A DNA stretch of 44,517 bases from NCBI GenBank assembly GCA_903848275.1, contig CAINGB010000045.1, positions 1 to 44,517 of the forward strand. The letters are read 5' to 3'. A program made the translations under genes and the position numbers. The notes under the pieces were generated by a model. The model was not told the origin of the DNA. It worked only from the letters and a program-made list of their open reading frames with translations, and did no database searches. Below, in pieces: positions 14,749 to 22,274 of the stretch. Each line of letters opens with the position of its first letter. Within the stretch, counting starts at the first letter, position 1. The DNA comes from Candidatus Uhrbacteria bacterium. GTDB taxonomy: Bacteria > Patescibacteriota > Patescibacteriia > UBA9934.

Positions 14749-15924
14749 ATGCAGTACGTAATCATTGGTGGGGGCATTGCTGGTACGACAGCAGCGGAAG
14801 AGTTGCGTAAGACTGACGCCACGGCTGAGATTACGATTGTGGATGAAGAGGCCCATGCTTGCTACTCGAGGGTACTATTGCCGCATTATATTAATAGTAA
14901 GGTGCCAAGAGAGAAGGTTTTTTTACGGACGGAGAAGTGGTACGCCGAACAGAGGATTGAAAGATTGGCGGGAACGATTGTGACGGAGATTGATACAAAG
15001 AATAATTTTGTGACGATTCATAGCGGCCGAGAGTTGCCTTATGATAAGTTGTTGCTGGCGACCGGGGGACAGTTGAATTTGGCGCAAACGGACCCGAAGG
15101 GCGTGTGTTATTTGCAAACGCTCGACGATGCCGATGGGATTGTAGCCAGATTAGCTGAGGTGAAAAGATTATCAAAGGAGCAACAACAAGCGGTGATTAT
15201 TGGGGGCGGCTTTATTTGTTTGGAGTTTGTGAATATTTTTGCGCTGCATGAGATACCAACAACGGTGGTAGTGCGCGGTGATGGTTTTTGGTCCCGGGTG
15301 TTGAGTACGCAAGCTAAGATAGTGTTAGCCAGGCAAGCGGCAAGTAAAGGTGTGACGCTGTTGACGGGACAAGCTGAGGCGTTGCCAGTTGGTGAGACCG
15401 AGGTGAATGGTGTGCAGTTGGCGGATGGTACCGTGTTGTCAGCGTCGATGGTTGGGGTGGGGTTGGGAACGCATGCTGATAAGTCGCTATTTGTGGAGGC
15501 GGGCGTCGAGATTAAGTCCGGGATTTTGGCGAATAGTTATTTGGAAACGAATTTGCCGAATGTGTATACGGCGGGGGATGCGGCCGAGTTTAGTCATCCG
15601 TTGTTAGGACGGCAGATGCATATTGGCAACTGGTTGAACGCCCAAATGCAAGGCAAGACAGTGGCTAAAACGATGCATGGCGAGAGAACCGAGTTTAGTT
15701 TGGTGTCGTCGTATTCGACTAATTTGCTAGGCATGCATATTGTATTTATAGGCGACGCTAATCCGGAATTTGCCAGCGAAGTGAGGAGTCATAAGGTGAC
15801 GGAGACGAGCTGTGTCGACCTTTACCTCAGAAATGATAAGATAGTAGGGGCGGTGCTGATTGGGGACTTGGCTGACCGAGCCTTAATAACAAAAGCTATC
15901 CAAGAAGGAAAATCGACCCTATAA
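14749..15924 (+). CDS. FAD-dependent pyridine-nucleotide oxidoreductase
   Basis: Flavoprotein of 391 residues in the rubredoxin/ferredoxin reductase and NirB N-terminal group. FAD site: YVIIGGGIAGTTAAEELR at the very N-terminus. NAD(P) site: AVIIGGGFICLEFVNIF in the middle. A third FAD contact: VYTAGDAAEFSH near residue 280. There is no CxxC redox disulfide. The start ATG at 14749 places the first Rossmann motif at residue 4, as expected; the open frame upstream only reads into the family A repeat. Probably passes electrons between NAD(P)H and the adjacent ferredoxin. The next gene follows after 10 nt. Confidence 0.9.
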   Translation: MQYVIIGGGIAGTTAAEELRKTDATAEITIVDEEAHACYSRVLLPHYINSKVPREKVFLRTEKWYAEQRIERLAGTIVTEIDTKNNFVTIHSGRELPYDKLLLATGGQLNLAQTDPKGVCYLQTLDDADGIVARLAEVKRLSKEQQQAVIIGGGFICLEFVNIFALHEIPTTVVVRGDGFWSRVLSTQAKIVLARQAASKGVTLLTGQAEALPVGETEVNGVQLADGTVLSASMVGVGLGTHADKSLFVEAGVEIKSGILANSYLETNLPNVYTAGDAAEFSHPLLGRQMHIGNWLNAQMQGKTVAKTMHGERTEFSLVSSYSTNLLGMHIVFIGDANPEFASEVRSHKVTETSCVDLYLRNDKIVGAVLIGDLADRALITKAIQEGKSTL

Positions 15925-15934
15925 TTACGGCAAT

Positions 15935-17035
15935 ATGGCAAATATGTTGGACCAAGCGAAAGTTTACGCTGCTTACGACCCAGATGACATTGCTTACGGC
16001 ATTGATCATTTAGCGGAGCAGGTGAGATTAGCTTGGAGTGAGAGCCGTTTGGTGAAGTTTCCCGCATCGTATAAGACGTGTAGCAATATTGTGATTGCTG
16101 GCATGGGCGGTTCGGCGTTGGGGCCGGATATGCTGCAAAGCGTGTTTTTTAATAATTTGACGGTGCCGGTGACGATAGTACGCGGTTATGATTTGCCGGC
16201 GTTTGTGGATAATAAGACGCTGGTCTTGTTGTCGAGCTTTTCGGGGACGACGGAGGAAGTGCTCGAGGCAGCGGTGGTGGCTAAGAAGCGCAAGGCTAAG
16301 ATAATGGCGATCGCGGCTGCCACAGTCGGTCACGACCGACGTGGTGAAGTGGGTTTACAGGAGTTGGCGGCGAAGGAAGGCTGGCCAATGTATGTGTTTA
16401 CGCCGGGAGATTTGGCGAAGCAGCCACGGTTGGGAACTGGCTTTTCCTTGGCAGGCATTTTGGGCATGATGTCGACCTTGGAGTATGTGAAGTTTGGGGA
16501 GGCTGATGTGCGGCGCTTGCTGACGGCGATGGGCGATGTGCTCGATACTTGTGCGGTGGATGTACTAGTTAAAGATAACCCAGCTAAAACAGTAGCGCAG
16601 AGTTTGCACGGCCGCACGGTGTTTGTGATCGGGGCTGAGCATTTGCTCGGCAACGCGCACGTTTTGAGTAATCAGATTAATGAAACGAGTAAGCAGTTTG
16701 CGACTTATTTTGCTTTGCCTGAACTCAACCATCATCTGCTGGAAGGGTTGACGTTTCCGAAGGGCTTTATTAAAAATGTGACGGTGCTGATGCTGCGGTC
16801 GGCGCATTATCATGAACGAGTGCAAAAGAGGTTCAAGGTAACGGCGGATATTTTTGAGCGTATTGGGATTGAGGTGATTGAATATGATTGCGGCGGAAAA
16901 GATGCGATTGAGGAGTGTGGCGAGGTGCTGCAGTACGGCAGCTTTTTGAGTTATTACTTGGCGATGTTGAATTATGTGAACCCGACGCCGATTCCGTTTG
17001 TGGATGAGTTTAAAGAAAGGATGTCGGCCAGCTGA
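15935..17035 (+). CDS. SIS-domain phosphoglucose/phosphomannose isomerase
   Basis: A 366-residue sugar-phosphate isomerase of the bifunctional PGI/PMI type, converting glucose-6-P or mannose-6-P to fructose-6-P. SIS domain 1 has IVIAGMGGSALGPDML and VLLSSFSGTTEEVLEA. The later LPELNHHLLEGLTFP segment carries the catalytic-type Glu and His of this family. Two repeats affect the gene. A decayed family C palindrome lies at 16320-16344, where the protein reads TVGHDRRGEVG between strand and helix, a place where homologues I recall are shorter. The stop codon TGA (17033-17035) lies inside family B copy 2, so the repeat sets the C-terminus (MSAS). Confidence 0.88.
   Translation: MANMLDQAKVYAAYDPDDIAYGIDHLAEQVRLAWSESRLVKFPASYKTCSNIVIAGMGGSALGPDMLQSVFFNNLTVPVTIVRGYDLPAFVDNKTLVLLSSFSGTTEEVLEAAVVAKKRKAKIMAIAAATVGHDRRGEVGLQELAAKEGWPMYVFTPGDLAKQPRLGTGFSLAGILGMMSTLEYVKFGEADVRRLLTAMGDVLDTCAVDVLVKDNPAKTVAQSLHGRTVFVIGAEHLLGNAHVLSNQINETSKQFATYFALPELNHHLLEGLTFPKGFIKNVTVLMLRSAHYHERVQKRFKVTADIFERIGIEVIEYDCGGKDAIEECGEVLQYGSFLSYYLAMLNYVNPTPIPFVDEFKERMSAS
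16320..16344. repeat. Family C palindrome, decayed copy inside the isomerase gene
   Basis: 25 nt matching the 24-bp palindrome at 35166 and 37058 with one extra A and one G-to-A change: CCACAGTCGGTCACGACC followed by GACGTGG. It lies inside the isomerase coding region and is translated. Confidence 0.65.
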
Positions 17036-17072
17036 GCTGGCTTGGGGGTTTGCGAGGGAAGCTCAGCTTCCC
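17028..17072. repeat. Family B double palindrome, copy 2
   Basis: 45 nt: CCAGCTGAGCTGG, 15-nt spacer ending TTTGCGA, then GGGAAGCTCAGCTTCCC. Both outer arms of the second palindrome are changed from CCA/TGG to GGG/CCC together, so pairing is preserved. It supplies the stop codon of the isomerase gene. Confidence 0.85.
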
Positions 17073-17097
17073 TTTGGCTCGGAGATTTGGCTCGGTG

Positions 17098-17175
17098 AAA
17101 AAAAATAAAAAAGAAGAGAGCGGTGAGGCATACAGATCATATTCCATAATGGAAGTCTATATGCCCACCGCTCTC
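17098..17175 (-). terminator. Strong terminator of the 640-residue membrane protein gene
   Basis: GAGAGCGGTG plus GGCATA pairs with TATGCC plus CACCGCTCTC (16 bp with a 1-nt bulge), with a small inner hairpin TTCCATAATGGAA. On the minus strand the stem is followed by a T-rich run (17112-17098). It could also stop transcription from the isomerase side. Confidence 0.8.
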
Positions 17176-17213
17176 ACGAGTTTAGGGTCTCCTTTTTTGT
17201 TAGTTGTTGATGG

Positions 17214-19136
17214 TTATTCTGCCTTGACGGTCGGGGTGACCACGGGGCAGAGCTTGACCTGCTGGCACAGGTTGTTGGTGCGGGCCGCGCTGGCCGAGTC
17301 CGCAGCCATGTCGGCGGCTGCCAAGCACAGGAGAGCGTCACCGCTGTCCGTACTATCGTGCCGCTTGTTCCACTGAGCGGCCAGAGCGCTCAGGGTGGCG
17401 TTGGCCGCGGTGCAGGCTGTGGCCTGCTGATCCGTTGCTGCTTTGCTGATCTCCCGCGAATGAGCGGTGATGTAGCCATCGATGGGAATGGCCACGATGA
17501 AGACGAGCAGCGCGGCAGTCGAGAGGGCCAGACCGATCATGTAGCGCCACCAGGTGTCGTTCAACTTACGTTCGTCCCCGGTCAAGGGGTGATCACCGTG
17601 GCGCTCGTCAGGCCACTTGCTGCTCTTGAACCGCTTCAGCATTTCCCCCCAGAAGACCAGGTCCGCGATGATCAGGCAGGCCAGCATCGACGAATGAGCC
17701 GAGCCGCCGCCCCAGATGGTGAGACCACCGATACCGAGCATCAGCATGCACAGACCGCCAGAGACGGAAGTGATGAGAGTGCCGAGATCGAAGGCGGGGG
17801 TTGTCGGGGTATCCGATTCCTTCACCTTGAGCTTGTGAGCCAGCCAGCCGCCTCCTTGGAAGGGCAGATCGAGCAGTGGAGTGGTGAACAACCTGGTGAA
17901 CAGGATGAGCACGAGCCCGATGGTCTGCCATTTCATCGGGGTTTTGAGTTTGGTGGTGATGTCGGCGGCCACGGGGCCCGTTTGGTCGGCGGCGACCGAG
18001 AGGATTTCCATGGCTGACCAGCCGAAACCGACGATGCCGATGACGGGAACTGACAACACGATGGCTGCCAGCAGGACGACCGGCCACTTGATGTGCCGCC
18101 AGTGACTGGGACGCTCCTTGAGTACTGTCCCGGCCGTGTCCTTGATAACCACCACTTCAGTGCCGGCGATCCGCCGTCCCCACTTGGAAAGGCTGAGGGC
18201 CTTATCCGCGTGGTCGAAGAGGTTGGCGGCTGAGAACGGATCCTTCCGACCGACGATAGCCTTGATGGCCACTTTGGCATGAGAGAAGGGGTCCTGCTCG
18301 AGCTGCGCTGCCGTCACGTGGTTGGCGTGAAGGCGAACGAAGATCTTTTCCAGCCGCGCCAGGCCGTCCGGGGACGCGAGATTACGGTTGAGCCCGCGCA
18401 TGAAGCCGTCCGCCTGACCGAGCCAGGGGCGCTCTTCATCTTTTTTTGCGGTGCCATCCCGCTTCTTGGGGTTGCCGTTGTTTTCCTCCTCGGCACCGGC
18501 TTCCAGGACGTAGAACAACTTGGCGACTTCCGGGTTCCAGTCCGTGGCGATGACCAGGTAGGGGTCGAGCTTGACCGGGGTGGTGACGACAGCTGCATGG
18601 GCGTTGTGATCGCCCCCATGGCCTCCCGTGATCTCCTCCACCTTGTGCCTGATCTCATTGGCCTTGCCGGCCAGCCAGTCCTTGATTTCCTGCGGGTTCA
18701 CGCTGAACTTGTCGAGCAGTGCCGCCCGCATGTCCTCGGGCTGCAGACCAGCCTTGTCGAGGGTGGTCATGACGGTCACGTTGCCCTGGTCCAAGGCTTC
18801 GAGCAACAGGCCGGCGACCGTGTCATGGGCCGGGGACTTGCCGCCGAGGGCCTTCTTCACCTTGCGGGCGAAGAGGTTGGCCAGGTACTTGCGACCGACG
18901 CTCGGCACGGCCATGTAGAGCGCGAGGAAGAGGTCCGTGATGGTCTCGAGCTTCAGGATCTCCGCCGTGTCCAGGTTCTTGGCCACTTCGTGCATGGCGA
19001 CTTCCACGGCATCTTCGCCGATGGTGTCGAGGACGAGATTGCCGTCAGTGTCGGGAACGATGTTGGTGGTGGGGTCGAACCCCTTTTGCTCGAGGTGGGT
19101 GTCGAGGGCGCGAAAGAGTTCGTCGATTTTGGCCAT
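17214..19136 (-). CDS. Multi-spanning membrane protein of unknown function
   Basis: A 640-residue protein I do not recognise. Residues 1-345 look soluble and mostly helical (acidic and Ala/Leu-rich, with a Gly/His-rich patch near 171-180 and a Lys/Glu-rich patch near 215-235). About five membrane segments follow, near 350-372, 405-424, 454-475, 482-499 and 531-552. The C-terminal tail holds four cysteines (574, 604, 624, 630) that could form disulfides if outside the cell. AGGAG sits 5 nt before the ATG, and a promoter is visible at 19268-19296. Codons end overwhelmingly in G or C, with many C-ending ones, unlike the neighbouring ferredoxin and oxidoreductase genes. Divergent from two secreted-protein genes with the same codon style. 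Confidence 0.85.
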   Translation of the reverse strand: MAKIDELFRALDTHLEQKGFDPTTNIVPDTDGNLVLDTIGEDAVEVAMHEVAKNLDTAEILKLETITDLFLALYMAVPSVGRKYLANLFARKVKKALGGKSPAHDTVAGLLLEALDQGNVTVMTTLDKAGLQPEDMRAALLDKFSVNPQEIKDWLAGKANEIRHKVEEITGGHGGDHNAHAAVVTTPVKLDPYLVIATDWNPEVAKLFYVLEAGAEEENNGNPKKRDGTAKKDEERPWLGQADGFMRGLNRNLASPDGLARLEKIFVRLHANHVTAAQLEQDPFSHAKVAIKAIVGRKDPFSAANLFDHADKALSLSKWGRRIAGTEVVVIKDTAGTVLKERPSHWRHIKWPVVLLAAIVLSVPVIGIVGFGWSAMEILSVAADQTGPVAADITTKLKTPMKWQTIGLVLILFTRLFTTPLLDLPFQGGGWLAHKLKVKESDTPTTPAFDLGTLITSVSGGLCMLMLGIGGLTIWGGGSAHSSMLACLIIADLVFWGEMLKRFKSSKWPDERHGDHPLTGDERKLNDTWWRYMIGLALSTAALLVFIVAIPIDGYITAHSREISKAATDQQATACTAANATLSALAAQWNKRHDSTDSGDALLCLAAADMAADSASAARTNNLCQQVKLCPVVTPTVKAE

Positions 19137-19267
19137 GATAGCTCCTGTAGATGCCTTGTTAGGGCTGTGGGGTGTTTAACTAGCTTGAAGACGGTGGGCC
19201 CGGAATTGGGTTCGTCGTTGTGAAAAAGCAAGGAAATGGCAGCAAATTTAGAGATTGCTGACCGGGA

Positions 19268-19296
19268 AATGTAGCACGTTTTGGTGGTTTTGTCCA
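19268..19296 (-). promoter_or_regulatory. Promoter of the 640-residue membrane protein gene
   Basis: On the minus strand -35 TGGACA (19296-19291), 17-nt spacer, -10 TACATT (19273-19268), giving a leader of about 125 nt. The first base of the -35 box overlaps the edge of family B copy 3. Confidence 0.6.
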
Positions 19297-19339
19297 GCTC
19301 AGCTGGATTTTTAGGTTTGCGGCCAAAGCTTAGCTTTGG
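19294..19339. repeat. Family B double palindrome, copy 3 (between divergent promoters)
   Basis: CCAGCTCAGCTGG, 16-nt spacer ending TTTGCGG, CCAAAGCTTAGCTTTGG. At 46 nt it is the only copy not 45 nt long, and it is wholly non-coding. It occupies the space between two divergent promoters. Confidence 0.85.
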
Positions 19340-19360
19340 CGGAATTACGAGGTTATTAGA

Positions 19361-19389
19361 TTGACAAAAGTGCCATTTTCTGGTATAGT
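19361..19389 (+). promoter_or_regulatory. Consensus promoter of the secreted-protein genes
   Basis: -35 TTGACA (19361-19366), 17-nt spacer ending TGG, -10 TATAGT (19384-19389). The leader of about 80 nt contains two small hairpins, CCTCG/CGAGG and GGCC-ACTTT-GGCC, the latter just before the ribosome binding site. Confidence 0.85.
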
Positions 19390-19477
19390 AGAAGGTCCGT
19401 TGAAAGCCTCGATTCCCGAGGAAATAGACGGCGTAATCTCAAAAACAGGCCACTTTGGCCATTCACAAGGATCTCAG

Positions 19478-20140
19478 ATGATCACGATTCTCGCACTTGT
19501 TTCCTTCGTTTTCGCGGCCGAGTCCATCAGCCTCGTCGACGCCAATGTCAACGTCCACTCCCAGCCCTGCCGAGCCTTCGGGCACGTCGAGGTGGTGGTG
19601 GATGGGGTGACCGGCATCACGACCCCGCGGACCGACTGCATCGGTCGTGGGGCCCTGAACGACCTGACGGACGACAACGTGAAGACCACGCTGGCCAACG
19701 TCGAGGTGACCAAGGCCAACACCAATCAGTTGCTGGCGCTGAACGAACAGACGTTCGATCAGCAGCAGCAGCAGCTCCAGATCCAGGCTCATCTGGCGGC
19801 CTACAAGGCCTGCCTCAAGAGCATGGAGGGCGACGGCAACGTGACCTGCTCGATTGACGGCGACGTCATCAAGCGGGTGAGCGATCCGGTCGGCGAGGCG
19901 CAGGCGAATGGCGTCAACCGCTGGCCGACCAACGGCTACGGTGCTCTCAGCTACGGGAACGGCCCGATCTCCACCTCGCAGATCCTGGATCAGATGGCTG
20001 CGCAGGAGTGGGCCGACAATCACCCGGGTGGGCAGACCACCAGCGGCGGCAGGTCCACGGGGGACAAGAACCCGGACAAGCCGATGCCGCCGCCCCTGAC
20101 TCCCGAGCAGGAGTTTGAGAAGGAGCTGGGCGGTAGCTGA
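19478..20140 (+). CDS. Secreted protein of unknown function, GC-rich class
   Basis: A 220-residue protein. The start at 19478 is chosen because AAGGA precedes it and it begins a signal peptide (MITILALVSFVFAAES); the longer open frame reads through the promoter. The mature part has a cysteine pair in the N-terminal 60 residues (SQPCRAFGHVEVVVDG and TPRTDCIGRG), a Gln-rich helix (FDQQQQQLQIQAHLAAYKA), a second cysteine pair (KACLK, VTCSIDG), then a low-complexity Gly/Pro/Ser tail. I recognise no family. Base use is strongly GC-biased with C-ending codons, as in the divergent 640-residue protein. A second secreted protein follows after 146 nt. Confidence 0.75.
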   Translation: MITILALVSFVFAAESISLVDANVNVHSQPCRAFGHVEVVVDGVTGITTPRTDCIGRGALNDLTDDNVKTTLANVEVTKANTNQLLALNEQTFDQQQQQLQIQAHLAAYKACLKSMEGDGNVTCSIDGDVIKRVSDPVGEAQANGVNRWPTNGYGALSYGNGPISTSQILDQMAAQEWADNHPGGQTTSGGRSTGDKNPDKPMPPPLTPEQEFEKELGGS

Positions 20141-20286
20141 GCGCCGAGCGACAGTTACGTTGAGAGCCGAAAGAGGGACGTGGCTCACCCTCACCCATCG
20201 CGCTTAGTCCTTTCCCCATGGGTTGAAAGGAGCCAAGCAAAAAAGTTTCCATTCACAATCTTTGGCTGTGTGCCATGGAGTTCACA

Positions 20287-20823
20287 ATGATTCTCTCCCT
20301 GATTCTGTCTTTCCTCGTCGGTTTTGCTCCGGCTTCCGAGTTCAGCGGTCTTTCGACGCCGCAGGAGGTCGCGATTGACCTGCCGCGGTGCTGGCTCCTG
20401 CAGGTGGAGCCGTCCGACTTCCACGACCTCGGCCCTAGCCGCTTCATGCTGCGGGTGCCGAAGGAGGTGGGTGTGGTCGTGCCGCACTACACCGGCTGCG
20501 ACCAGGTCTCGGTCTACAAGTTGGATCACGGCCGGGCGGTCAGGATTGTCGCCCAGTTCAACATCGGTACGAAGGAAAAACCGATTTGGACTTTCAAGTC
20601 TGTGGTGGAGGCTGATCGCTACGGCGATAAGTACTACGTGGGCAACATGGACGGTCAGGCAGCCATCACGGTAACCGGCGAGCACTACGACAACGCTGGC
20701 CTTCCGCCGGTGATCGTCGGAGAGCACGCGGTCCTCGCCAAGGCCGACAAGCTGACCACGACCTGCTATTCGGCCACGACCAACCCGAGCTCGAGAAGCA
20801 TCTCCTTCATCTCCTGCCGTTGA
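20287..20823 (+). CDS. Secreted protein of unknown function, GC-rich class
   Basis: A 178-residue predicted exported protein. The chosen start (20287) follows GGAG by 6 nt and begins the signal peptide MILSLILSFLVGFAPASEF; an ATG at 20275 in the same frame is possible. The mature protein contains DLPRCWLLQVEPSDFHDLG, VVVPHYTGCDQVSVYKLD and TTTCYSATTNPSS, so four cysteines in all including the last C-terminal one (ISCR). No family recognised. It shares codon style with the upstream gene and ends at a strong terminator, so the two likely form one transcription unit from the promoter at 19361. Confidence 0.75.
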   Translation: MILSLILSFLVGFAPASEFSGLSTPQEVAIDLPRCWLLQVEPSDFHDLGPSRFMLRVPKEVGVVVPHYTGCDQVSVYKLDHGRAVRIVAQFNIGTKEKPIWTFKSVVEADRYGDKYYVGNMDGQAAITVTGEHYDNAGLPPVIVGEHAVLAKADKLTTTCYSATTNPSSRSISFISCR

Positions 20824-20843
20824 TGAAGTAGCAAGAACCGTAC

Positions 20844-20895
20844 GGCAGACGGCGGCGACTAGGGTTCTACTCCCTGGTCGCCGTATTGCCTTTTT
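20844..20895 (+). terminator. Terminator of the secreted-protein unit
   Basis: GGCGACTAGGG pairs with CCCTGGTCGCC (one mismatch), extended by flanking GGCA/TTGCC pairing, followed by TTTTT. Confidence 0.8.
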
Positions 20896-20906
20896 ATGAT
20901 GAAACG

Positions 20907-20930
20907 AAAAAGAGCCCGGAGGCTCTTTTT
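20907..20930. terminator. Bidirectional terminator between secreted-protein unit and pilin cluster
   Basis: AAAAAGAGCC and GGCTCTTTTT form a 10-bp stem with a 4-nt loop. A- and T-runs on both sides allow it to act on both converging transcripts. Confidence 0.8.
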
Positions 20931-20946
20931 GTGGGTGTATGTCAGT

Positions 20947-21336
20947 TTACTGAATGGAGCTTTGGATGTTGCTGATGACGAAGTAGCTGATAGCGTAGGC
21001 GGAGAGCAAGATGATGAGGCCAATGACGGAGCTCATGAGAATGCCCTGGGCCTTTTTGACTTTGTCTTCGTTACCAGCGGCGGTCATCCAGAGAAGACCA
21101 GCGTAGATGATGAGGATGAGGAAGACGACACCGAGGAAACCGAGAAGAGTTTGGATGAGGGTACCGATGGTGTTGGTGAGGGAGTCGGCAGATTGTTGTG
21201 AGTAACCAGCACCCGAACCGACAGTGCTGAGCTTAGTTGTAACGTCGATGCCAGTAGCATGGGCAGAAGATGCAAGCATTGGGGCGAAGGGCAGGGCGAA
21301 GAGCGCCGCAGCCACGAGAATGTTCTTTAACTTCAT
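20947..21336 (-). CDS. T4SS-pilin-like protein (sixth of six)
   Basis: A 129-residue two-helix membrane protein. Signal peptide MKLKNILVAAALFALPFAPMLA, short hydrophilic region, then two hydrophobic helices around FLGVVFLILIIYAGLLWMTA and VIGLIILLSAYAISYFVI, joined by the conserved loop AGNEDKVKKAQG. This is the architecture of VirB2/TrbC-type pilin subunits, as seen in the T4SS_pilin family common in CPR genomes. Its own extended -10 promoter lies at 21368-21373, so it may be expressed more strongly than the others. Confidence 0.85.
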   Translation of the reverse strand: MKLKNILVAAALFALPFAPMLASSAHATGIDVTTKLSTVGSGAGYSQQSADSLTNTIGTLIQTLLGFLGVVFLILIIYAGLLWMTAAGNEDKVKKAQGILMSSVIGLIILLSAYAISYFVISNIQSSIQ

Positions 21337-21367
21337 AGCGAAGGATTAAAATTTTTAAGACAGGGTT

Positions 21368-21373
21368 ATTATA
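21368..21373 (-). promoter_or_regulatory. -10 box upstream of pilin-like gene 6
   Basis: Minus-strand TATAAT preceded by TGT (extended -10 type). No good -35 seen. Leader about 25-30 nt. Confidence 0.5.
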
Positions 21374-21402
21374 ACATGAAGTGTGAGGGACGATAAGTGG
21401 GA

Positions 21403-21825
21403 CTAAGGAGTATAAACTGAAGAGCCGGTAATGGAGTTGGAAATATTTGTTAGGATGAAGTAGCTGATAGCGTAGGCAGCCATGGCGATGAAGATACCGA
21501 TAACAGCGTTCTTGAGAATGCCTTGGGCTTTTTTGACGCGGTCTTCGTTACCAGCAGCAGTGAGCCAGAGAATGCCAGCGTAGATGATGAGCACGAGGAA
21601 GACGACGCCGAGAAGACTGAGAACCGCTTTGATGAGTAGAGTGATGACGCCGAGGAGATCTGCATTGGGTAGAGCGTTGTCGTAAGCAGCGTTGGCGCCG
21701 GTGTTGAGGCCGGAACTGTAGATGCTAGTGTTGGTGGGCGATGGAGTAGCTGGTGGATCAGCGGCAAGAGTAAAAGATGGGAGTAAGAGTAAACTGGCCA
21801 GAAAAGCGTAGGCGATTTTTTTCAT
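21403..21825 (-). CDS. T4SS-pilin-like protein (fifth of six)
   Basis: 140 residues: signal peptide MKKIAYAFLASLLLLPSFTLA, a Pro/Ser/Thr/Asn-rich segment of about 30 residues, then LLGVVFLVLIIYAGILWLTA, the loop AGNEDRVKKAQG and the second helix VIGIFIAMAAYAISYFIL. The loop and helices are nearly identical to pilin-like gene 6, pointing to a recent duplication. It starts 9 nt after the stop of the preceding paralogue. Confidence 0.85.
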   Translation of the reverse strand: MKKIAYAFLASLLLLPSFTLAADPPATPSPTNTSIYSSGLNTGANAAYDNALPNADLLGVITLLIKAVLSLLGVVFLVLIIYAGILWLTAAGNEDRVKKAQGILKNAVIGIFIAMAAYAISYFILTNISNSITGSSVYTP

Positions 21826-21834
21826 ACTAAGTGC

Positions 21835-22227
21835 TTAACCAGTAATACTGCCAGCGGTGATAGCGTTGAGAACGGCATTGGTGAGGGCGTAAGCGGCAAT
21901 GATGATGATGGCGCCAATAACCGCGCTGGTAAGAATGCTTTGGGCTTTTTTAACGATGGTTTCGTTGCCACCGGCCATCATCCAGAGCACGCCGCCGTAA
22001 ATCATGAGAATGAAGAAGCCAAGACCGACTAGGCCGAGGATTGGTTTGATGATGAAAGAACCGATAAACTCAGTAATGTTGGTATTTTCAACGGAACCAG
22101 TAGCAAGGCCGGCGGCTTTCCCGCTTGATTCGAGGCCGTAGCTAGTAGCAGCGGAGTCGGCGGCTAAAGTAATCTTAGGAAGTAACAAAGAAACGGCCAG
22201 TAAACTGGCGAGGAGGAATTTTCGCAT
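21835..22227 (-). CDS. T4SS-pilin-like protein (fourth of six)
   Basis: 130 residues: signal peptide MRKFLLASLLAVSLLLPKITLA, a short extracellular part, helix LVGLGFFILMIYGGVLWMMA, loop GGNETIVKKAQS and helix VIGAIIIIAAYALTNAVL. Same fold as its neighbours. The small differences (GGNE for AGNE) show that the copies have diverged while keeping the Lys-rich loop. Lies 47 nt downstream of the third paralogue. Confidence 0.84.
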   Translation of the reverse strand: MRKFLLASLLAVSLLLPKITLAADSAATSYGLESSGKAAGLATGSVENTNITEFIGSFIIKPILGLVGLGFFILMIYGGVLWMMAGGNETIVKKAQSILTSAVIGAIIIIAAYALTNAVLNAITAGSITG

Positions 22228-22274
22228 AGTGGAGGCTCTGCACGATTGGTGCAGAGCGACCAGCAGGGGAAAAT

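Noticed and set aside
17358-19223. Long plus-strand open frames (219 and 314 residues) opposite the membrane protein gene
   Set aside because: High GC content suppresses stop codons in all frames. The minus-strand frame has the ribosome site, promoter, membrane segments and terminator.
19463-20194. Minus-strand 243-residue frame opposite the secreted protein gene
   Set aside because: GC-rich antisense shadow; the plus strand has promoter, ribosome site and signal peptide.
17214-20823. GC-rich block considered as a prophage or integrated plasmid
   Set aside because: No integrase, capsid, terminase, relaxase or replication gene, and no tRNA-flanked attachment repeats are visible.
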